Source: Phyto melanocephala
Lineage: Eukaryota; Arthropoda; Insecta; Diptera; Rhinophoridae
Length of the DNA stretch: 64,000 nucleotides
Assembly: GCA_941918925.1 (NCBI GenBank)
Contig: OW799233.1
Location: 136,346,533-136,410,532, forward strand
Reading direction: 5' to 3'
Made by a program: the position numbers and the translations under genes. The notes under the pieces are model-generated. The model did no database searches, had not been told where the DNA came from, and saw nothing but the letters and a program-made list of their open reading frames with translations. Every line of letters begins with the position of its first letter. Position 1 is the first letter of the stretch. Shown piece by piece: positions 44,509 to 55,029 of this stretch.

Positions 44509-47430
44509 CTATAACATCCTATTACGGATTTTCTCAACCCTACGAAGTTCAGTGAGAACCAATCTAGCATATTCACATACATACTCCCAACTGCGTGCAG
44601 AGGACAACATAATTTCCACTATATTACTGTGATCAACACTACGGCCTATCATCCCCTCAAGGTGAATTCTCTCCCTATCAAAACGCGAGCACGAAAAGAA
44701 TACATGTTCAGCATTCTCCTCGACATTACCATCACAACTCGGACAGAACGGAGAAGTATCATGACCAAATCTGTATAAGTAAGACCGAAAACAACCGTGT
44801 CCACTAAGCAACTGCGTAACATAGAAGTCCAGATCCCCATGTGTTCGCCCGAGCCATGGGACTAAGTCAGGAATAAGAGAAAACGTCCATCTACCCTTCT
44901 CTGACAAGGACCATCGCCGCTGCCACTCAGCAATCGTTTCAATATCTGAGAAGCCTCTGATCTGAAGATCAATTGGCATCATTCCTGCAATCACCAATGC
45001 TGCATCATCTGATACAGTCCGGAAAGCACAAATAACTCGCAAAGCAGCCAATCTATATACTGGGCTTATAATTCCCCTATAGGTCTTCAACCCAAGAGCC
45101 CGAGACCAAATAGGTGATGCATACATAATCACACTCTTAACTACTCCAGCCAGAAGTTTCCGACGTAAGTACTTTGGGCCTCTCGTATTTGGCATTATAC
45201 GAGACAGAGCAGTATATGTTCTCGAAGACTTCTCAGCAACATATAGCAGATGATCCTTAAAAGATAAACGACAATCTATCATAACCCCAAGATATTTAAG
45301 CGAAGGTTTCGTCTCAATACAACATGATCCCACATTCAATTTCACAGACTCCATTGACCTACGGCTGGATATCAAAATCGCCTCTGTCTTTTGGTCAGCG
45401 AGCCCCAAATTAACAGATTCCAACCAGGAGCGCACAATTCCTATGCTTGCATTAGCAATGGTCGTAATCTCCACTAACTCCCTAGCGACACATATCAGGG
45501 CTATGTCATCGGCAAAACCGACAATCTTAGCCCCATCGGGAAGAGACACACGGAGTATGCCATCATACATCACATTCCACAACAACGGTCCGAGAACCGA
45601 ACCCTGTGGGACCCCACCTGTGATATTATGCTGTCGCATGCCCTTGTCGGTTTCGTACAGCAGGATTCTGTCACGGAAGTAATCCTTCACTATAGCCAAC
45701 AAGTACTCAGGAATCGCTAAACGCGTGAGAGAATTCACTATAACCTCCCAGTTCGCCGAGTTAAATGCATTCCTGACGTCGAGCGTTACCACTACGCAAT
45801 ACTCCTTTGTGCCATTTCTCCATCGTTTGCCCTCAATCGCCGCAGTGGCCGTATGAACCACTACGTTCAAAGCATCCACAGTCGATCTTGCCTTTCTAAA
45901 ACCAAATTGATTATCAGATAGACCTCCTACGCACTCAACATATTCCTCTAGTCTCCTACAAACTATGCTTTCCAACAGCTTCCCAAACGTATCAATCATA
46001 CAGAGTGGTCGGTAGGAGGAAGGATCCTCCTGAGGTTTCCCCTGTTTCAATAACAAAACTAGCTTTTGCCTTTTCCACATACTCGGAAATTTACCATGGC
46101 GTAAACACGAATTGATCAAATGGATAACCTGAACAGGGCAATACTTGAAAGTCTCCCTTACTACCGCATTCGGTATGCCATCCAAGCCAGGGGTTTTCCC
46201 GTCCCTAAATTTGCTCATGGCAGCTTCAACCTCAACTGTCGTGACAAGCGGAAAGTCAAATACCACATGAACAGTATCAGTCTGCCAAGATGTCACACCT
46301 TGGTAAGGAAATAAGTGATCCACTATGCGCCTAAGTACTTCAGCATCCTTAGGTGGTGGAGGATTTAGACACTTTAGCCTTTTTGTTACCAGCTTATAAG
46401 CCAGACCCCATGGGTCGTTTTCAACCTCTTCACACATCTGTATGAAACATGCCCTCTTACTCCTACTGATCGCCATTTTCAAGGATTTGCGGATGCGCCT
46501 ATATTGGTCACGGTGCTCGTCATTCCCCGGCCTACCTCGGCTTCTAGTATACCGTCGTCTAGCCCGGATACATTCCGACCGTAGTTGAGAAATTTCCCCG
46601 TTCCACCAATATACCGGCCGCTTGTTCGCACTCATCCTCCTTTTAATCATAGACGTATCGCATGCCTCCGATACCCTACTTATGAGTTGCGCAGCCATTG
46701 TTTCAGGCTGCCCTTGCAACCTCATATTTTTCACCACTACTCCAAATAATTCCCTATCAAGGCTATCTGTTTTCCATCCCGAAATTCGTTCCGGGTGTAT
46801 AATCATTGCATCCTGGCGCAATTCCTCCCTAATATCAATCAATATAGCATTATGATCGCTATGTGTGTATATCCCGGGCATGCTCCATCCTACCCTTCCC
46901 ATAATATCAGCGCTAGCAAAGGCAACATCAATAATTGACCCCGCTTCGCCTCTTGAGAAAGTGTGCTCAGCTCCGTTGTTTAACAGAATCACATTAAGTG
47001 TAGAAAATGACTCCACTAGTATCCGACCCCTAGAATTTGTGTATGGGCAGCCCCATTCTATCGCCCACGCATTGAAGTCGCCGGCAATAACCACGGGACC
47101 TCTTGAGCATGCATCAGAAACGATATTGTGAACAATTCGTTCAAACTCCAATAAGGAATATCTCGGGGGAACGTAGCAGCTATAGAAGCAAATCCCATGC
47201 ACAATAGCCCGAGTAAAACCAGTAAACTGTAAGGCAGGATCTCGCAGCCCCAATTCACTGATTAACCATATCGCCGACGTCTTGGTAATGTCCGATAACC
47301 AATTAACCGAGTCCCGGCATCGATACGGTTCACTTAAGAGTGCTAAGTCTATATTCATCTCCCGAACACTCTGTTTCAGCAGATCCTGTGCCGCCTGACA
47401 GTGATTCAGATTTAGTTGTAAGACTCTCAT
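44509..47430 (-). CDS. R1-clade ORF2: APE endonuclease / reverse transcriptase
   Basis: 973 aa, open. Residues 1-200 form an apurinic-type endonuclease: Asn7 in LQLNLNHC, Glu34 in SEPYR, Asp118/Asn120 in GDFNAW and Asp192-His193 in SDHNA. This domain nicks the DNA target. The reverse transcriptase spans about 400-720: GLDGIP (415-420), LDVRNAFNS (550-558), GVPQGSVLGP (606-615), catalytic FADD (639-642) and LKYLGVMID (711-719). A C-terminal CCHC knuckle has C896, C899, H909 and C914. There is no RNase H, as usual in R1. It starts at an ATG that overlaps the ORF1 stop (AUGA). The protein would perform target-primed reverse transcription in the nucleus. All key residues seen are present, so it may be active. 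Confidence 0.95.
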   Translation of the reverse strand: MRVLQLNLNHCQAAQDLLKQSVREMNIDLALLSEPYRCRDSVNWLSDITKTSAIWLISELGLRDPALQFTGFTRAIVHGICFYSCYVPPRYSLLEFERIVHNIVSDACSRGPVVIAGDFNAWAIEWGCPYTNSRGRILVESFSTLNVILLNNGAEHTFSRGEAGSIIDVAFASADIMGRVGWSMPGIYTHSDHNAILIDIREELRQDAMIIHPERISGWKTDSLDRELFGVVVKNMRLQGQPETMAAQLISRVSEACDTSMIKRRMSANKRPVYWWNGEISQLRSECIRARRRYTRSRGRPGNDEHRDQYRRIRKSLKMAISRSKRACFIQMCEEVENDPWGLAYKLVTKRLKCLNPPPPKDAEVLRRIVDHLFPYQGVTSWQTDTVHVVFDFPLVTTVEVEAAMSKFRDGKTPGLDGIPNAVVRETFKYCPVQVIHLINSCLRHGKFPSMWKRQKLVLLLKQGKPQEDPSSYRPLCMIDTFGKLLESIVCRRLEEYVECVGGLSDNQFGFRKARSTVDALNVVVHTATAAIEGKRWRNGTKEYCVVVTLDVRNAFNSANWEVIVNSLTRLAIPEYLLAIVKDYFRDRILLYETDKGMRQHNITGGVPQGSVLGPLLWNVMYDGILRVSLPDGAKIVGFADDIALICVARELVEITTIANASIGIVRSWLESVNLGLADQKTEAILISSRRSMESVKLNVGSCCIETKPSLKYLGVMIDCRLSFKDHLLYVAEKSSRTYTALSRIMPNTRGPKYLRRKLLAGVVKSVIMYASPIWSRALGLKTYRGIISPVYRLAALRVICAFRTVSDDAALVIAGMMPIDLQIRGFSDIETIAEWQRRWSLSEKGRWTFSLIPDLVPWLGRTHGDLDFYVTQLLSGHGCFRSYLYRFGHDTSPFCPSCDGNVEENAEHVFFSCSRFDRERIHLEGMIGRSVDHSNIVEIMLSSARSWEYVCEYARLVLTELRRVEKIRNRML

Positions 47431-48860
47431 CCTCGATGTCTAAGGCGTTCGATCGCTTTCTTGTAAAACGGACAGACAAAACAGCCAGTTACATGATCAC
47501 TCTTTACCCTAGGGTTTACACAACTACACAGCACACATGATGGTCGGTTATTACACACCCCAATCCTGTGACCAGATACGCCACACTGTAGGCATTTGTC
47601 AGCGTAATCATTCTGACTTTTGCACCTACTCGCAGTATGACCAAAGTCCAAACATTTGTAGCACCTAATTGGTGCCATTTTCCCTCGTATCCTACATATC
47701 ACCCATCCAATACGTATCTTAGCGGTCTCAATAAGGTAGCCCGCCAACTCAGAACTCAGACCAATAGTGGCAGTCTGTGTTCCCCTATACGATTTCCTCA
47801 AAGACTTAATCAGAGACGGTTTCAACGCACTAAATTTATCGGAAACTTCCAAAAGAGAATGTAATACCTCGTCTTTCGTCGTAACCTCATCTATATCCCT
47901 AATCTCCAAGAGCACCTCATGCGTCAAGGCACGTACCTCAGCCGTCTCGCCCAGCACACCCTCGACAGCTGTCTTAAAATCGGCCGTACTATTATGTAGG
48001 GGTTTATTTAACTCGAAGAGCAATTCACCCCTACCTGTCTTCCTAATGTTTCTAACACTCTGGCCAAGTTCACTTAACCTTGGGTCACTCTTAACCTGCT
48101 TCAAAATATCCGCATAAGATCTTTCCCCACAATTTCTGACAACCAATGCGTCCGGTCTCATTGGTTTCCTTCTTCTATGCGCTCTCGGCTGTACCTTCCT
48201 CCATTCCGATCCCTTATCCGTCACTGAGAGTCCCTCAGTATCGGCACGAGGATTAGTTCCCTCCGTATCGGCACGAGGCTTAGTTCCCTCAATATTGGCA
48301 CGAGGCCTACTTCCCTCAGAATCCGCACGAGGCTTAGTGCCTAGAATCTCTACCCCACTATTAATGACCTGTTCATTCATAGTGGACTTTTTCCTCTTCT
48401 TCCTGTTCCCCTTGGGACTCTGAGTAATTGGTCCCCTTTTAGACGATTGGGTTGGAAGAAGTGTCAACCGAGGTTGCTCCGTCTGGGCTTCCTTATCAAC
48501 CATTTGAGCCTTTGGTGCACTATCTTCCGTACCAATCACCTCACACGTAGCCTGCATATACAATGCCTGGATTTCCCGTGTGATCGTCTGAATATCCCTA
48601 TGGATATTGCTTCTTGCCTTTATAAACTGCAGAAGCTTTTCTATCCTATCACCAAGTTTTCTCATCACTTGGGTTTTACCACTCTGAGCCACTTCCGTAA
48701 GTGGCGTGCTCTTATCAGCATCAGAAGTAGAAAGTTCCCGTGGTGGTGATCTTACCATCACAGAGCTTCTCCTAAATGGGTCCGAAGCCCCTACACCCTC
48801 ACTTTCACCTCTTCCACACTTCCTGCTACTCTTTCCATCTTCATTACTATTTTTAATCAT
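47427..48860 (-). CDS. R1-clade ORF1: gag-like RNA-binding protein
   Basis: 477 aa, open. A basic, Ser-rich N-terminus with a probable helical stretch (60-105) leads to a KRKK-type basic cluster (153-157). Four tandem 9-residue units (GTKPRADTE-type, 174-209) come next, then the gag central region (240-395) and three zinc knuckles at the C-terminus: C400-C403-H408-C413, C423-C426-H431-C436, and an atypical C442-C445-H456-C460. The family role is to bind element RNA and guide the particle to its target. The TGA stop overlaps the ORF2 ATG by one reading step. The start is the first ATG in frame after the long leader. Confidence 0.9.
   Translation of the reverse strand: MIKNSNEDGKSSRKCGRGESEGVGASDPFRRSSVMVRSPPRELSTSDADKSTPLTEVAQSGKTQVMRKLGDRIEKLLQFIKARSNIHRDIQTITREIQALYMQATCEVIGTEDSAPKAQMVDKEAQTEQPRLTLLPTQSSKRGPITQSPKGNRKKRKKSTMNEQVINSGVEILGTKPRADSEGSRPRANIEGTKPRADTEGTNPRADTEGLSVTDKGSEWRKVQPRAHRRRKPMRPDALVVRNCGERSYADILKQVKSDPRLSELGQSVRNIRKTGRGELLFELNKPLHNSTADFKTAVEGVLGETAEVRALTHEVLLEIRDIDEVTTKDEVLHSLLEVSDKFSALKPSLIKSLRKSYRGTQTATIGLSSELAGYLIETAKIRIGWVICRIRGKMAPIRCYKCLDFGHTASRCKSQNDYADKCLQCGVSGHRIGVCNNRPSCVLCSCVNPRVKSDHVTGCFVCPFYKKAIERLRHRG
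48234..48341 (-). repeat. 27-bp x 4 tandem repeat inside ORF1
   Basis: Four in-frame 27-nt units encode GTKPRADSE, GSRPRANIE, GTKPRADTE and GTNPRADTE (ORF1 residues 174-209). They lie between the basic cluster and the gag core. Confidence 0.9.
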
Positions 48861-49591
48861 TGCTATTTGTCCAAACTCAAAGCCGCTATCTCCAACCGAT
48901 GTACAGTCGCGTTTACAACCCCATGGTTATCTATGCAAGCAGGGAGGCCATGCGAGGGTTGACATGAGATTCTTATGGAACCCCAAGCCAGAGCCAGGTC
49001 CGCGTTAGTCGGGAATTATCATCCGAGCCTGTACCACCAACTTAATGGCGACGTTCTTCGAGCGCACTTTGAGACTGCCAAGTTTTAATAGGAGGAGGCG
49101 GTTGTAGCATTAGCCTAGAAGCCGTTTCTGAGCAGTGTCACCTCCACATACTAAGGTTCTAGAATACTACAGACCGTCGGCCCAGGGTTCAACAAATCCA
49201 TACCATGTTCCAGAAATGCCATAATTAAGATCGTACTGGACTTGATCTTAATGCCTTTCGGCGGGTTACATACACAGCGGACCCACTGGTGTGAGCAAAC
49301 AGGTCCCATAGCCGCGAAACAAAAAATTTCACAAGCCTCTGTGCTTTAACCGGGGAATCCACGAAGGCATCCCACCTCCATCTGCACCTCTTTCAAGGGC
49401 ATCCCCGGTGGATACCAAGCCAAACGGCGGCATCCAATTGCAGTTCACCATCGAGCCCTTGTGTTAATTCACAGTATGCTCTCAGAATCTGCCGCTCTTG
49501 GTCGGGGACTGCTTATTCTTCGCAGCTGACCCGTAGGTCGTTCAGTTATCCGCCACCTACTGACCCCGATAGTAGCCTGAGCTCAGCCCTA
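48861..49591 (-). promoter_or_regulatory. 5' UTR of the R1-clade element
   Basis: About 730 nt of GC-richer, non-coding leader between the (ACAT)n junction and the ORF1 ATG. R1-type LINEs normally carry an internal pol II promoter at the very 5' end; no specific motif is claimed here. Confidence 0.55.
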
Positions 49592-49718
49592 TCTGTATGT
49601 ATGTATGTATGTATGTATGTATGTATGTATGTATGTATGTATGTATGTATGTATGTATGTATGTATGTATGTATGTATGTATGTATGTATGTATGTATGT
49701 ATGTATGTATGTATGTAT
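49592..49718. repeat. (TATG)n / (ACAT)n microsatellite, 5' flank of the R1-clade element
   Basis: About 31 uninterrupted TATG units directly abut the 5' end of the element at 'CCCTATC|TGTATG'. Together with the 44231-44322 tract it brackets the insertion. Confidence 0.95.
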
Positions 49719-51665
49719 AAATAGAATTGCGAAATGTGCTTGTAAAACGGTTAAGCTCCATCTAATTTTCGTTTCCTTAGTGCTGTCACGAAAAACCATA
49801 AAATTTCATTCCATCATTTTAAACTTTTTTGACGACAACAGCATCAAAGTCATTGAAAAACATAACGACTAGACATTATGGTTGTTTATAATTTTTAAAT
49901 TTTGTTCACGTTTTTTTGTTTTGTTTTGCTGGTTCCCAGCATAAACAGTTTGAAGACAACGATTTTGAGGCTGTTTCAAATTCAACGTTTTCTTGTGTTT
50001 TCAAATTTAATTTGGCAACAAAAAATTCTTTCCATCTATTTTATATTTAGTTTCTAACATTTTTGAATCCTTTGGGAATTTTCGTAATGTGTAGGCGTTT
50101 GACCTTTAAAAAACAACAACAACAAAAAACTGACATTACTTTGTTGTCTTATATTTAACAACATGGAATTTCAAATTATGTTTTCGTTCTCGATTTAATT
50201 CACACTTAGCGTGTTGTGTGTGTCCTTTCGTTAATTTATACATGCTGCATACTAAATAATAATTAGATTTCTAAATAAGTTACGGCACGTTAAAAAAACA
50301 TGTTTGGTTTTTTTTTAAAGTATGGCGACAAATTTTTTTATTGTCGCCATATTTTTGTATAATCCTGCTGGAAAATGTGTACCTCAGAAATAATTATTCA
50401 AGTTTAAAAGTAATTTAGAAAGCGATATATTTTAAGCGGAAAATCTTTTAAGTCTATTTCTTGCTATATTTAATTTCCGACCACATTAAGTGTATGTATA
50501 TTTCCAGGGATCCCGGGCGCAAGGATATTTTCTTAATAAAAAATATTATTCATGGCAAAATAGCGGACTTGATATATTTCTTTTAGTAAAATGAAAGGGC
50601 TTCACAAATAGGATACATTAAATATTTTAAAATTCAAAACTCATAATTGTTTAATTCTATCACTCATCTATTTTATAGTTCCTAACTGCTAAAGAGAATA
50701 ATTTGTCATCCCTCTTTATAAGTCTAGTAGCCGTTGTAATGTTAAGTAAATTTCATTTATAAATCATTTGAGAAAATAATAACGGACACTCTAACTGATA
50801 TCAATATCATCCCAAATATCAGCAATTGTTTTTCCAATGCAACATGGTTTTTGTAAGGTAGATCTACCTACATACACATATCTAATGGAACGGGGGGGTG
50901 CTTTAATACCATGTGAGATAAGGCCATATTTAAAATTTTGCGAAATGAGAGATAAAGCCATATTTTTTTTTTCGCAAATGAGAGATAAAGCCATATTTTT
51001 TCAGAATATTATTATAATTATTGTTATAATTATTTTATTTTTATTCTTGTGACGCACGCAGGAAAACTATATTCAGCGAAGCCACCTGCTGCGTCCAACT
51101 GGATGAGAAAACCCGTAAGCACGGCCGCAGGCCACAACGCAGAAAAACTTTAGTATGCGAAGCCAGATTCCAATACCTTACTTTAGTGTTTCCGGGAAGA
51201 GAAATTTTTTTTATTCTTGTGACGCACGCAAGAAAACTTTATTCAGCAAAATTTCCTAAAGCAAAAAATTTATTCACGACATTGCTAAGACCTTTATTTT
51301 GATCCAGTAATTTGGTATCCCACATATGATGTTAAAAAAACTTTAAAAACTTGAATCAGTCCAAAAGTTGTTCTTTCTCTTCTGCCTTTGTAAGCTTCGT
51401 TCGAATACTAATATAAACTAGCCATCATATTGAAGTCGCTTATCACTCATAGCATTGGCAAAGTTACAAAGAATTGCTTCTTATATTGCATTTGTCCTAA
51501 AGCTAATACAATTATGAACCGTTGTATATATAACTTTAAAGATCCATTTAGAAGAATTTGTGCTGTGGTAAATAAGTTCGACATCTATGAAATTTTTTCT
51601 GTAATTAGAAGAAAGCTGATAAAATTTTTCAACATCAATGTTAACGTCTAATACTGTTTCTGTCT
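49719..51665. repeat. Gene-free stretch with minor repeats
   Basis: No gene seen. 50323-50353 holds a hairpin TATGGCGACAA...TTGTCGCCATA. 50912-51002 has three units around GAGATAAAGCCATAT. 51038-51076 and 51209-51247 are direct repeats of about 38 bp around TTGTGACGCACGCA, 171 bp apart, with GC-rich DNA between them, possibly a scrap of a larger element. Confidence 0.5.
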
Positions 51666-51669
51666 TTCT

Positions 51670-52461
51670 TTATTATACCCTTCACCTGTGGTGCATAAGG
51701 GTATATATAGCTTTGTCATTCCGTTTGTAATTTCTACAATTTTCATTTCCGACCCCATAAAGTATACATTTTCTGAAAGCTTATGAAGAGAGGAGTCGAT
51801 TAAGCCCTGACCGTCTGTCCGTCTGTCCGTCTATCCGTCTGACCGTCTGTCCGTCTGCCCGTCTGTCCGTGTGTTGGTTGAAATCAACTTTTAGAAGCAA
51901 CTATATGTTCCTCAGATCTGTATATGGTATCAATCTCTTGGAAATATCCAGGAATGAATCGCTATTGAAATTCAGCACAATCGCCCCATAACTTTCTGAG
52001 ATATGAGCAAAAAACCACGACCACCTCGTTTTTTTTCACAATTACAACAACAACATACATACATACATACATGTAAAAAACATACCAAACAAAAAAAATT
52101 ACAAAAAAAAAAAAATATTAAAAATAAGAAAAAAATAATAAAAAAAAACTACAAAAAAAAAATTTTAAAAAAATTTTAAAAAAAATTTTAAAAAATTTTT
52201 TAAAAATTTTTCTAAAAAAATTTTTTAAAAAAACTTAAAAAAAATATAAAAAAATAATAAAATATAAATAATATATTAAATAAAATAAAATAAAATTTTT
52301 TTGGCTCAGCTGGGATTCGATGCCACATTTATTCTAACGTGTACGTATGCACGTATTTTATATGGGATGAATGGTGATACAAACAATTGTTATTGCATGA
52401 CTACACGTTGTGAAGGGTATATAAGATTCGGCACGGCCGAATATAGCACTGTTACTTGTTT
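51670..52461 (-). mobile_element. HINE-C copy 4, longest
   Basis: Reverse orientation: TATACCCTTCAC at 51674, an expanded CCGTCTGT array at 51809-51872, 'GACCACCTCG' at 52019, a long A/T tract 52080-52300, 'CAGCTGGGATTCGATGCCAC' at 52308, GTGAAGGGTATA at 52410-52421 and hairpin ATTCGGCACGGCCGAAT at 52426-52442. Confidence 0.8.
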
Positions 52462-52739
52462 TTGTTATTATTGAACTACATGCTCAACAATTCATATTCA
52501 AATTAAAAATGATTGCTGAAAAAATATACGCCCAAAATATGAAGAAAACCTTGATTAGTTGCCAAAATGCACGATGGGATCTCAAAATCTTCAGATTAAA
52601 TAGATAAAACTTGAAGAATAAATAATAAAGAGTTTCACAACTGAACAAAGAACTAGAAAAAAAAAGAATGTTATTAAAATAATTAACAGCGAACAATGAT
52701 TTAAGCGCAAAGAGCATATTGTCGACATTTTAAGGTGAA

Positions 52740-53560
52740 AACATCGCCCTCTAAAGAGAAGGATTCGTTGGTTAGTTCATCGTTACCACCAAAATGGCAT
52801 CGTAGGAGAGTGGCCAAGAACCCGTAGACTATGCTTATTTCGCACTGCGAAAAATATTGAACGTACAGAGCAAATTGCTAACGAAACAGCATAAACATAT
52901 ATCAGAAGGCGTTTTGCCTAGTTAGGAATGGATCATATGTACGTCAGTACGGCTCATTTTTAAAAAACGATTTATAGTTATTACCATATAAGGTGCAGTT
53001 GGTGCGAGAATATGATTTTAATTCTTGTATCAATAGTTACGTCTAAATTGTGTTGGTGTGTGTTGATATCTACTTTATTGAAAATCTGATAATGAGCGAT
53101 TAAGCTCATTTCTATAAGATTTTCCTTTATTAATAAGCAGAACTGTAGGTTTTTTGGTTCTGTGAATCCCAGAGCTATTCATCAAAGCCAATTCCACTTA
53201 AATTTAGGTGGACAGTATGGTTTGGTATTACTTTTAGAAATAATATTCGACCTGGCTTCTTAAAAAATGAAGATGAAAGTTCTGTAGCCCATACCGCTCT
53301 ATTATGATAAAACAGTTTTTGCGTCCTTCTCTTGAAAACAGATCTCAGATGTGGTTTCTACAGCATTAACACACTGCGCACAGTTCCAAAAACAAATTGA
53401 AATTTTTAATTCAAATTTGGCGGGAGCGAAAAATTTCCAGAAATTTGGAGATTAATTGGCCAGTTCATATGTCAGACTTGTCAGCACGAGTATGTGTTGC
53501 AGGAATTCGAGCTGTAAAACTAGAAATTTTTAAAAATGCTCTTGTACGAGTCCATCATTG
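52740..53560 (+). pseudogene. Tc1/mariner relic
   Basis: The + strand in broken frames gives 'RTAKNIERTEQIANETA' (around 52850), 'NKQNCRFFGSVNPRAIHQSQ' and 'FHLNLGGQYGLV' (53140-53230), then 'LKNEDESS' (53255). These match the linker and the NKQNCRxWGSENPRAIHQ...VWCG...FLKNEDG segments of an insect mariner transposase. Many frameshifts. Confidence 0.6.
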
Positions 53561-53564
53561 CAAA

Positions 53565-53625
53565 AATGAAAAGGGTATATAATATTCTGCACGGCCAAAA
53601 GTAGCACTCTTATGACTGTTATTTC
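53565..53625 (-). repeat. HINE terminal scrap
   Basis: 'AAAGGGTATATAATATTCTG' followed by 'CACGGCCAAAAGTAGCACTC' is a decayed subterminal repeat, hairpin and terminus of the HINE type; the rest of the element is missing. Confidence 0.45.
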
Positions 53626-53849
53626 GGACAATGCAGTCAAATGCGTTTAATATTTGTAATAATTATTATTTATTTATTTATTTGTATTTAAGATTAATAC
53701 TAAGGGCATTCCAAAGGAATTTATTTGGTCATGCTTTGTTTTCAAATATTGAAATTGAGAGACACGTATTACAGAAGCAAAATAAATGCAAAATTAAGAG
53801 AAGTAAATGTATTTTTGTATATTAATATTTGCTATAAAATTTAAGGGAC

Positions 53850-54942
53850 TTAATCTGACACACCATAAGGAGCTTGTTTACTAACAGGTACATAAAACTG
53901 ACCAGCAACCACAAAGGCATTGAGACTTGCAGCCATACGAACGGCACTGTAGCTGAAGCCACATTTTTTGGCAACAGCATCTTTGTAGTTAGTGCATTTA
54001 AAGGAAGAATAGTTGTCCATATTTACGGCTTCGGCATAGTATACAATGGAGCGACTGTGTGAACAAGAACCGGTAAGATCAATGCCGCAACCTGGTTGAT
54101 GTTCACCACCGTTGGGATAGAAAGCACCCTTGCCAATGGGCTTCAAGAAGCCCAACAGACCACCGTTGGTTTGTATGGATTCAACGTAGTTGGCATCTGT
54201 GCTGGATAAACGATTGTCGGGCTTGTCATAGCTGAACAAGGGAAGGGCGGGATCCAAACCGATAATAGAGTGAGCCTTACCGGAAGCAATATTCTTGCCC
54301 GTATAACCGGCGACATGAGCACCTAAACTATGACCAATAATTTCTAAAGTCTCCAATTTTAACCCGTACATCTTAACCAAGAAATCAATTAAGCCAGCCA
54401 CCTTTTTGCCAACACCGGAAACAGCCATAACCGAAGAAGCATAATCTATGGAACGAGCACGGCCCCAATCTACAAAAATAAAATTGTGTTCGCCTTTAGC
54501 CAGCCAGGCCTCACGAATGCCGGTGTTAATAAACTCATCTTTGCCAGATGACCAGCCATGTATACATACACGGGTGGGATGTTTGGCATTAAAGTGGGAG
54601 GCATTAATAGACTTTTTGGCGGCTGTGATTTGTTGTGGATTTGAGGGATTTGATCTGGTGTATAAGTAGAAGGTGACAGGATTGGTAGAAATGCGGCCCT
54701 CCATCACTTGCATACTTTCCAGATAAACATTACCCTCATCCATGTCAATCCATTCGAATGTGCCATCTTGACGAGGTATATACCAGCCATTTTCACCATT
54801 AACACGCTGTTCGGGAATAACAGATGCAGAACCTGAAGGGAATAATAAAATTCGTTAATAAAAATCACACGAACAATTCTTAAACAAATTATCCTCACGC
54901 ACATGCCACTGCACACAGAAAGCACAAGAATAAGAACTTCAT
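53850..54942 (-). CDS. Secreted lipase, pancreatic-lipase-like family (gene 2)
   Basis: Two exons on the - strand, 54942-54903 (40 nt) and 54832-53850, around a 70-bp intron (54902-54833, GTGCGT...TTCAG) in codon 14; 340 aa. This intron choice is forced by frame and matches gene 1 exactly in exon length and intron size; the donor is weaker than an alternative GTGAGG 4 nt further on, which would break the frame. Signal peptide MKFLFLCFLCAVACS. Triad: Ser182 (GHSLGAHVAG), Asp207 (GLDPALPLF), His272 (SCSHSRS). The oxyanion motif IHGW is normal (His105). Short lid loop Cys262-Cys270. It is the most canonical of the three, likely a secreted lipase or phospholipase A1-type enzyme; substrate not determinable from sequence. 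Confidence 0.93.
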
Positions 54943-54990
54943 GTTACCTCACTGAAATTCAATTTAAATTTCTTTTTCAAAATTCCTCAC

Positions 54991-54998
54991 TTTTATAG
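54991..54998 (-). promoter_or_regulatory. TATA box of lipase gene 2
   Basis: CTATAAAAG on the - strand, about 50 bp upstream of the ATG, the same spacing as gene 1. TTTCAGTG just before the ATG resembles an initiator but is rather far (about 45 bp) from the TATA box. Confidence 0.65.
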
Positions 54999-55029
54999 CG
55001 GATTCTTAGTTTTAAAGTTCCCTTGAAAT

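Larger units (their letters stand above)
44323..49591 (-). mobile_element. Complete R1-clade (Waldo-like) non-LTR retrotransposon
   Basis: On the - strand, in order: a 5' UTR of about 730 nt (49591-48861), ORF1 (48860-47427), ORF2 (47430-44509), a 3' UTR of 155 nt (44508-44354), and a 31-nt poly(A) (44353-44323). Both ORFs are open and the GC content is clearly higher than in the surroundings. It is flanked on both sides by (ACAT)n, read on the element strand. Established knowledge: Waldo elements of the R1 clade target (ACAY)n repeats. APE endonuclease, no RNase H, CCHC end on ORF2 and three-knuckle ORF1 all fit R1. The open frames and clean flanks suggest a recent insertion. Confidence 0.9.

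Noticed and set aside
45443..48749. Several + strand open frames of 60-120 codons within the retrotransposon
   Set aside because: Antisense shadows of the R1-clade ORF1 and ORF2.
49546..49872. Open frames of (Tyr-Ile-His-Thr)n and (Met-Tyr-Val-Cys)n
   Set aside because: They are translations of the TATG microsatellite and have no other support.
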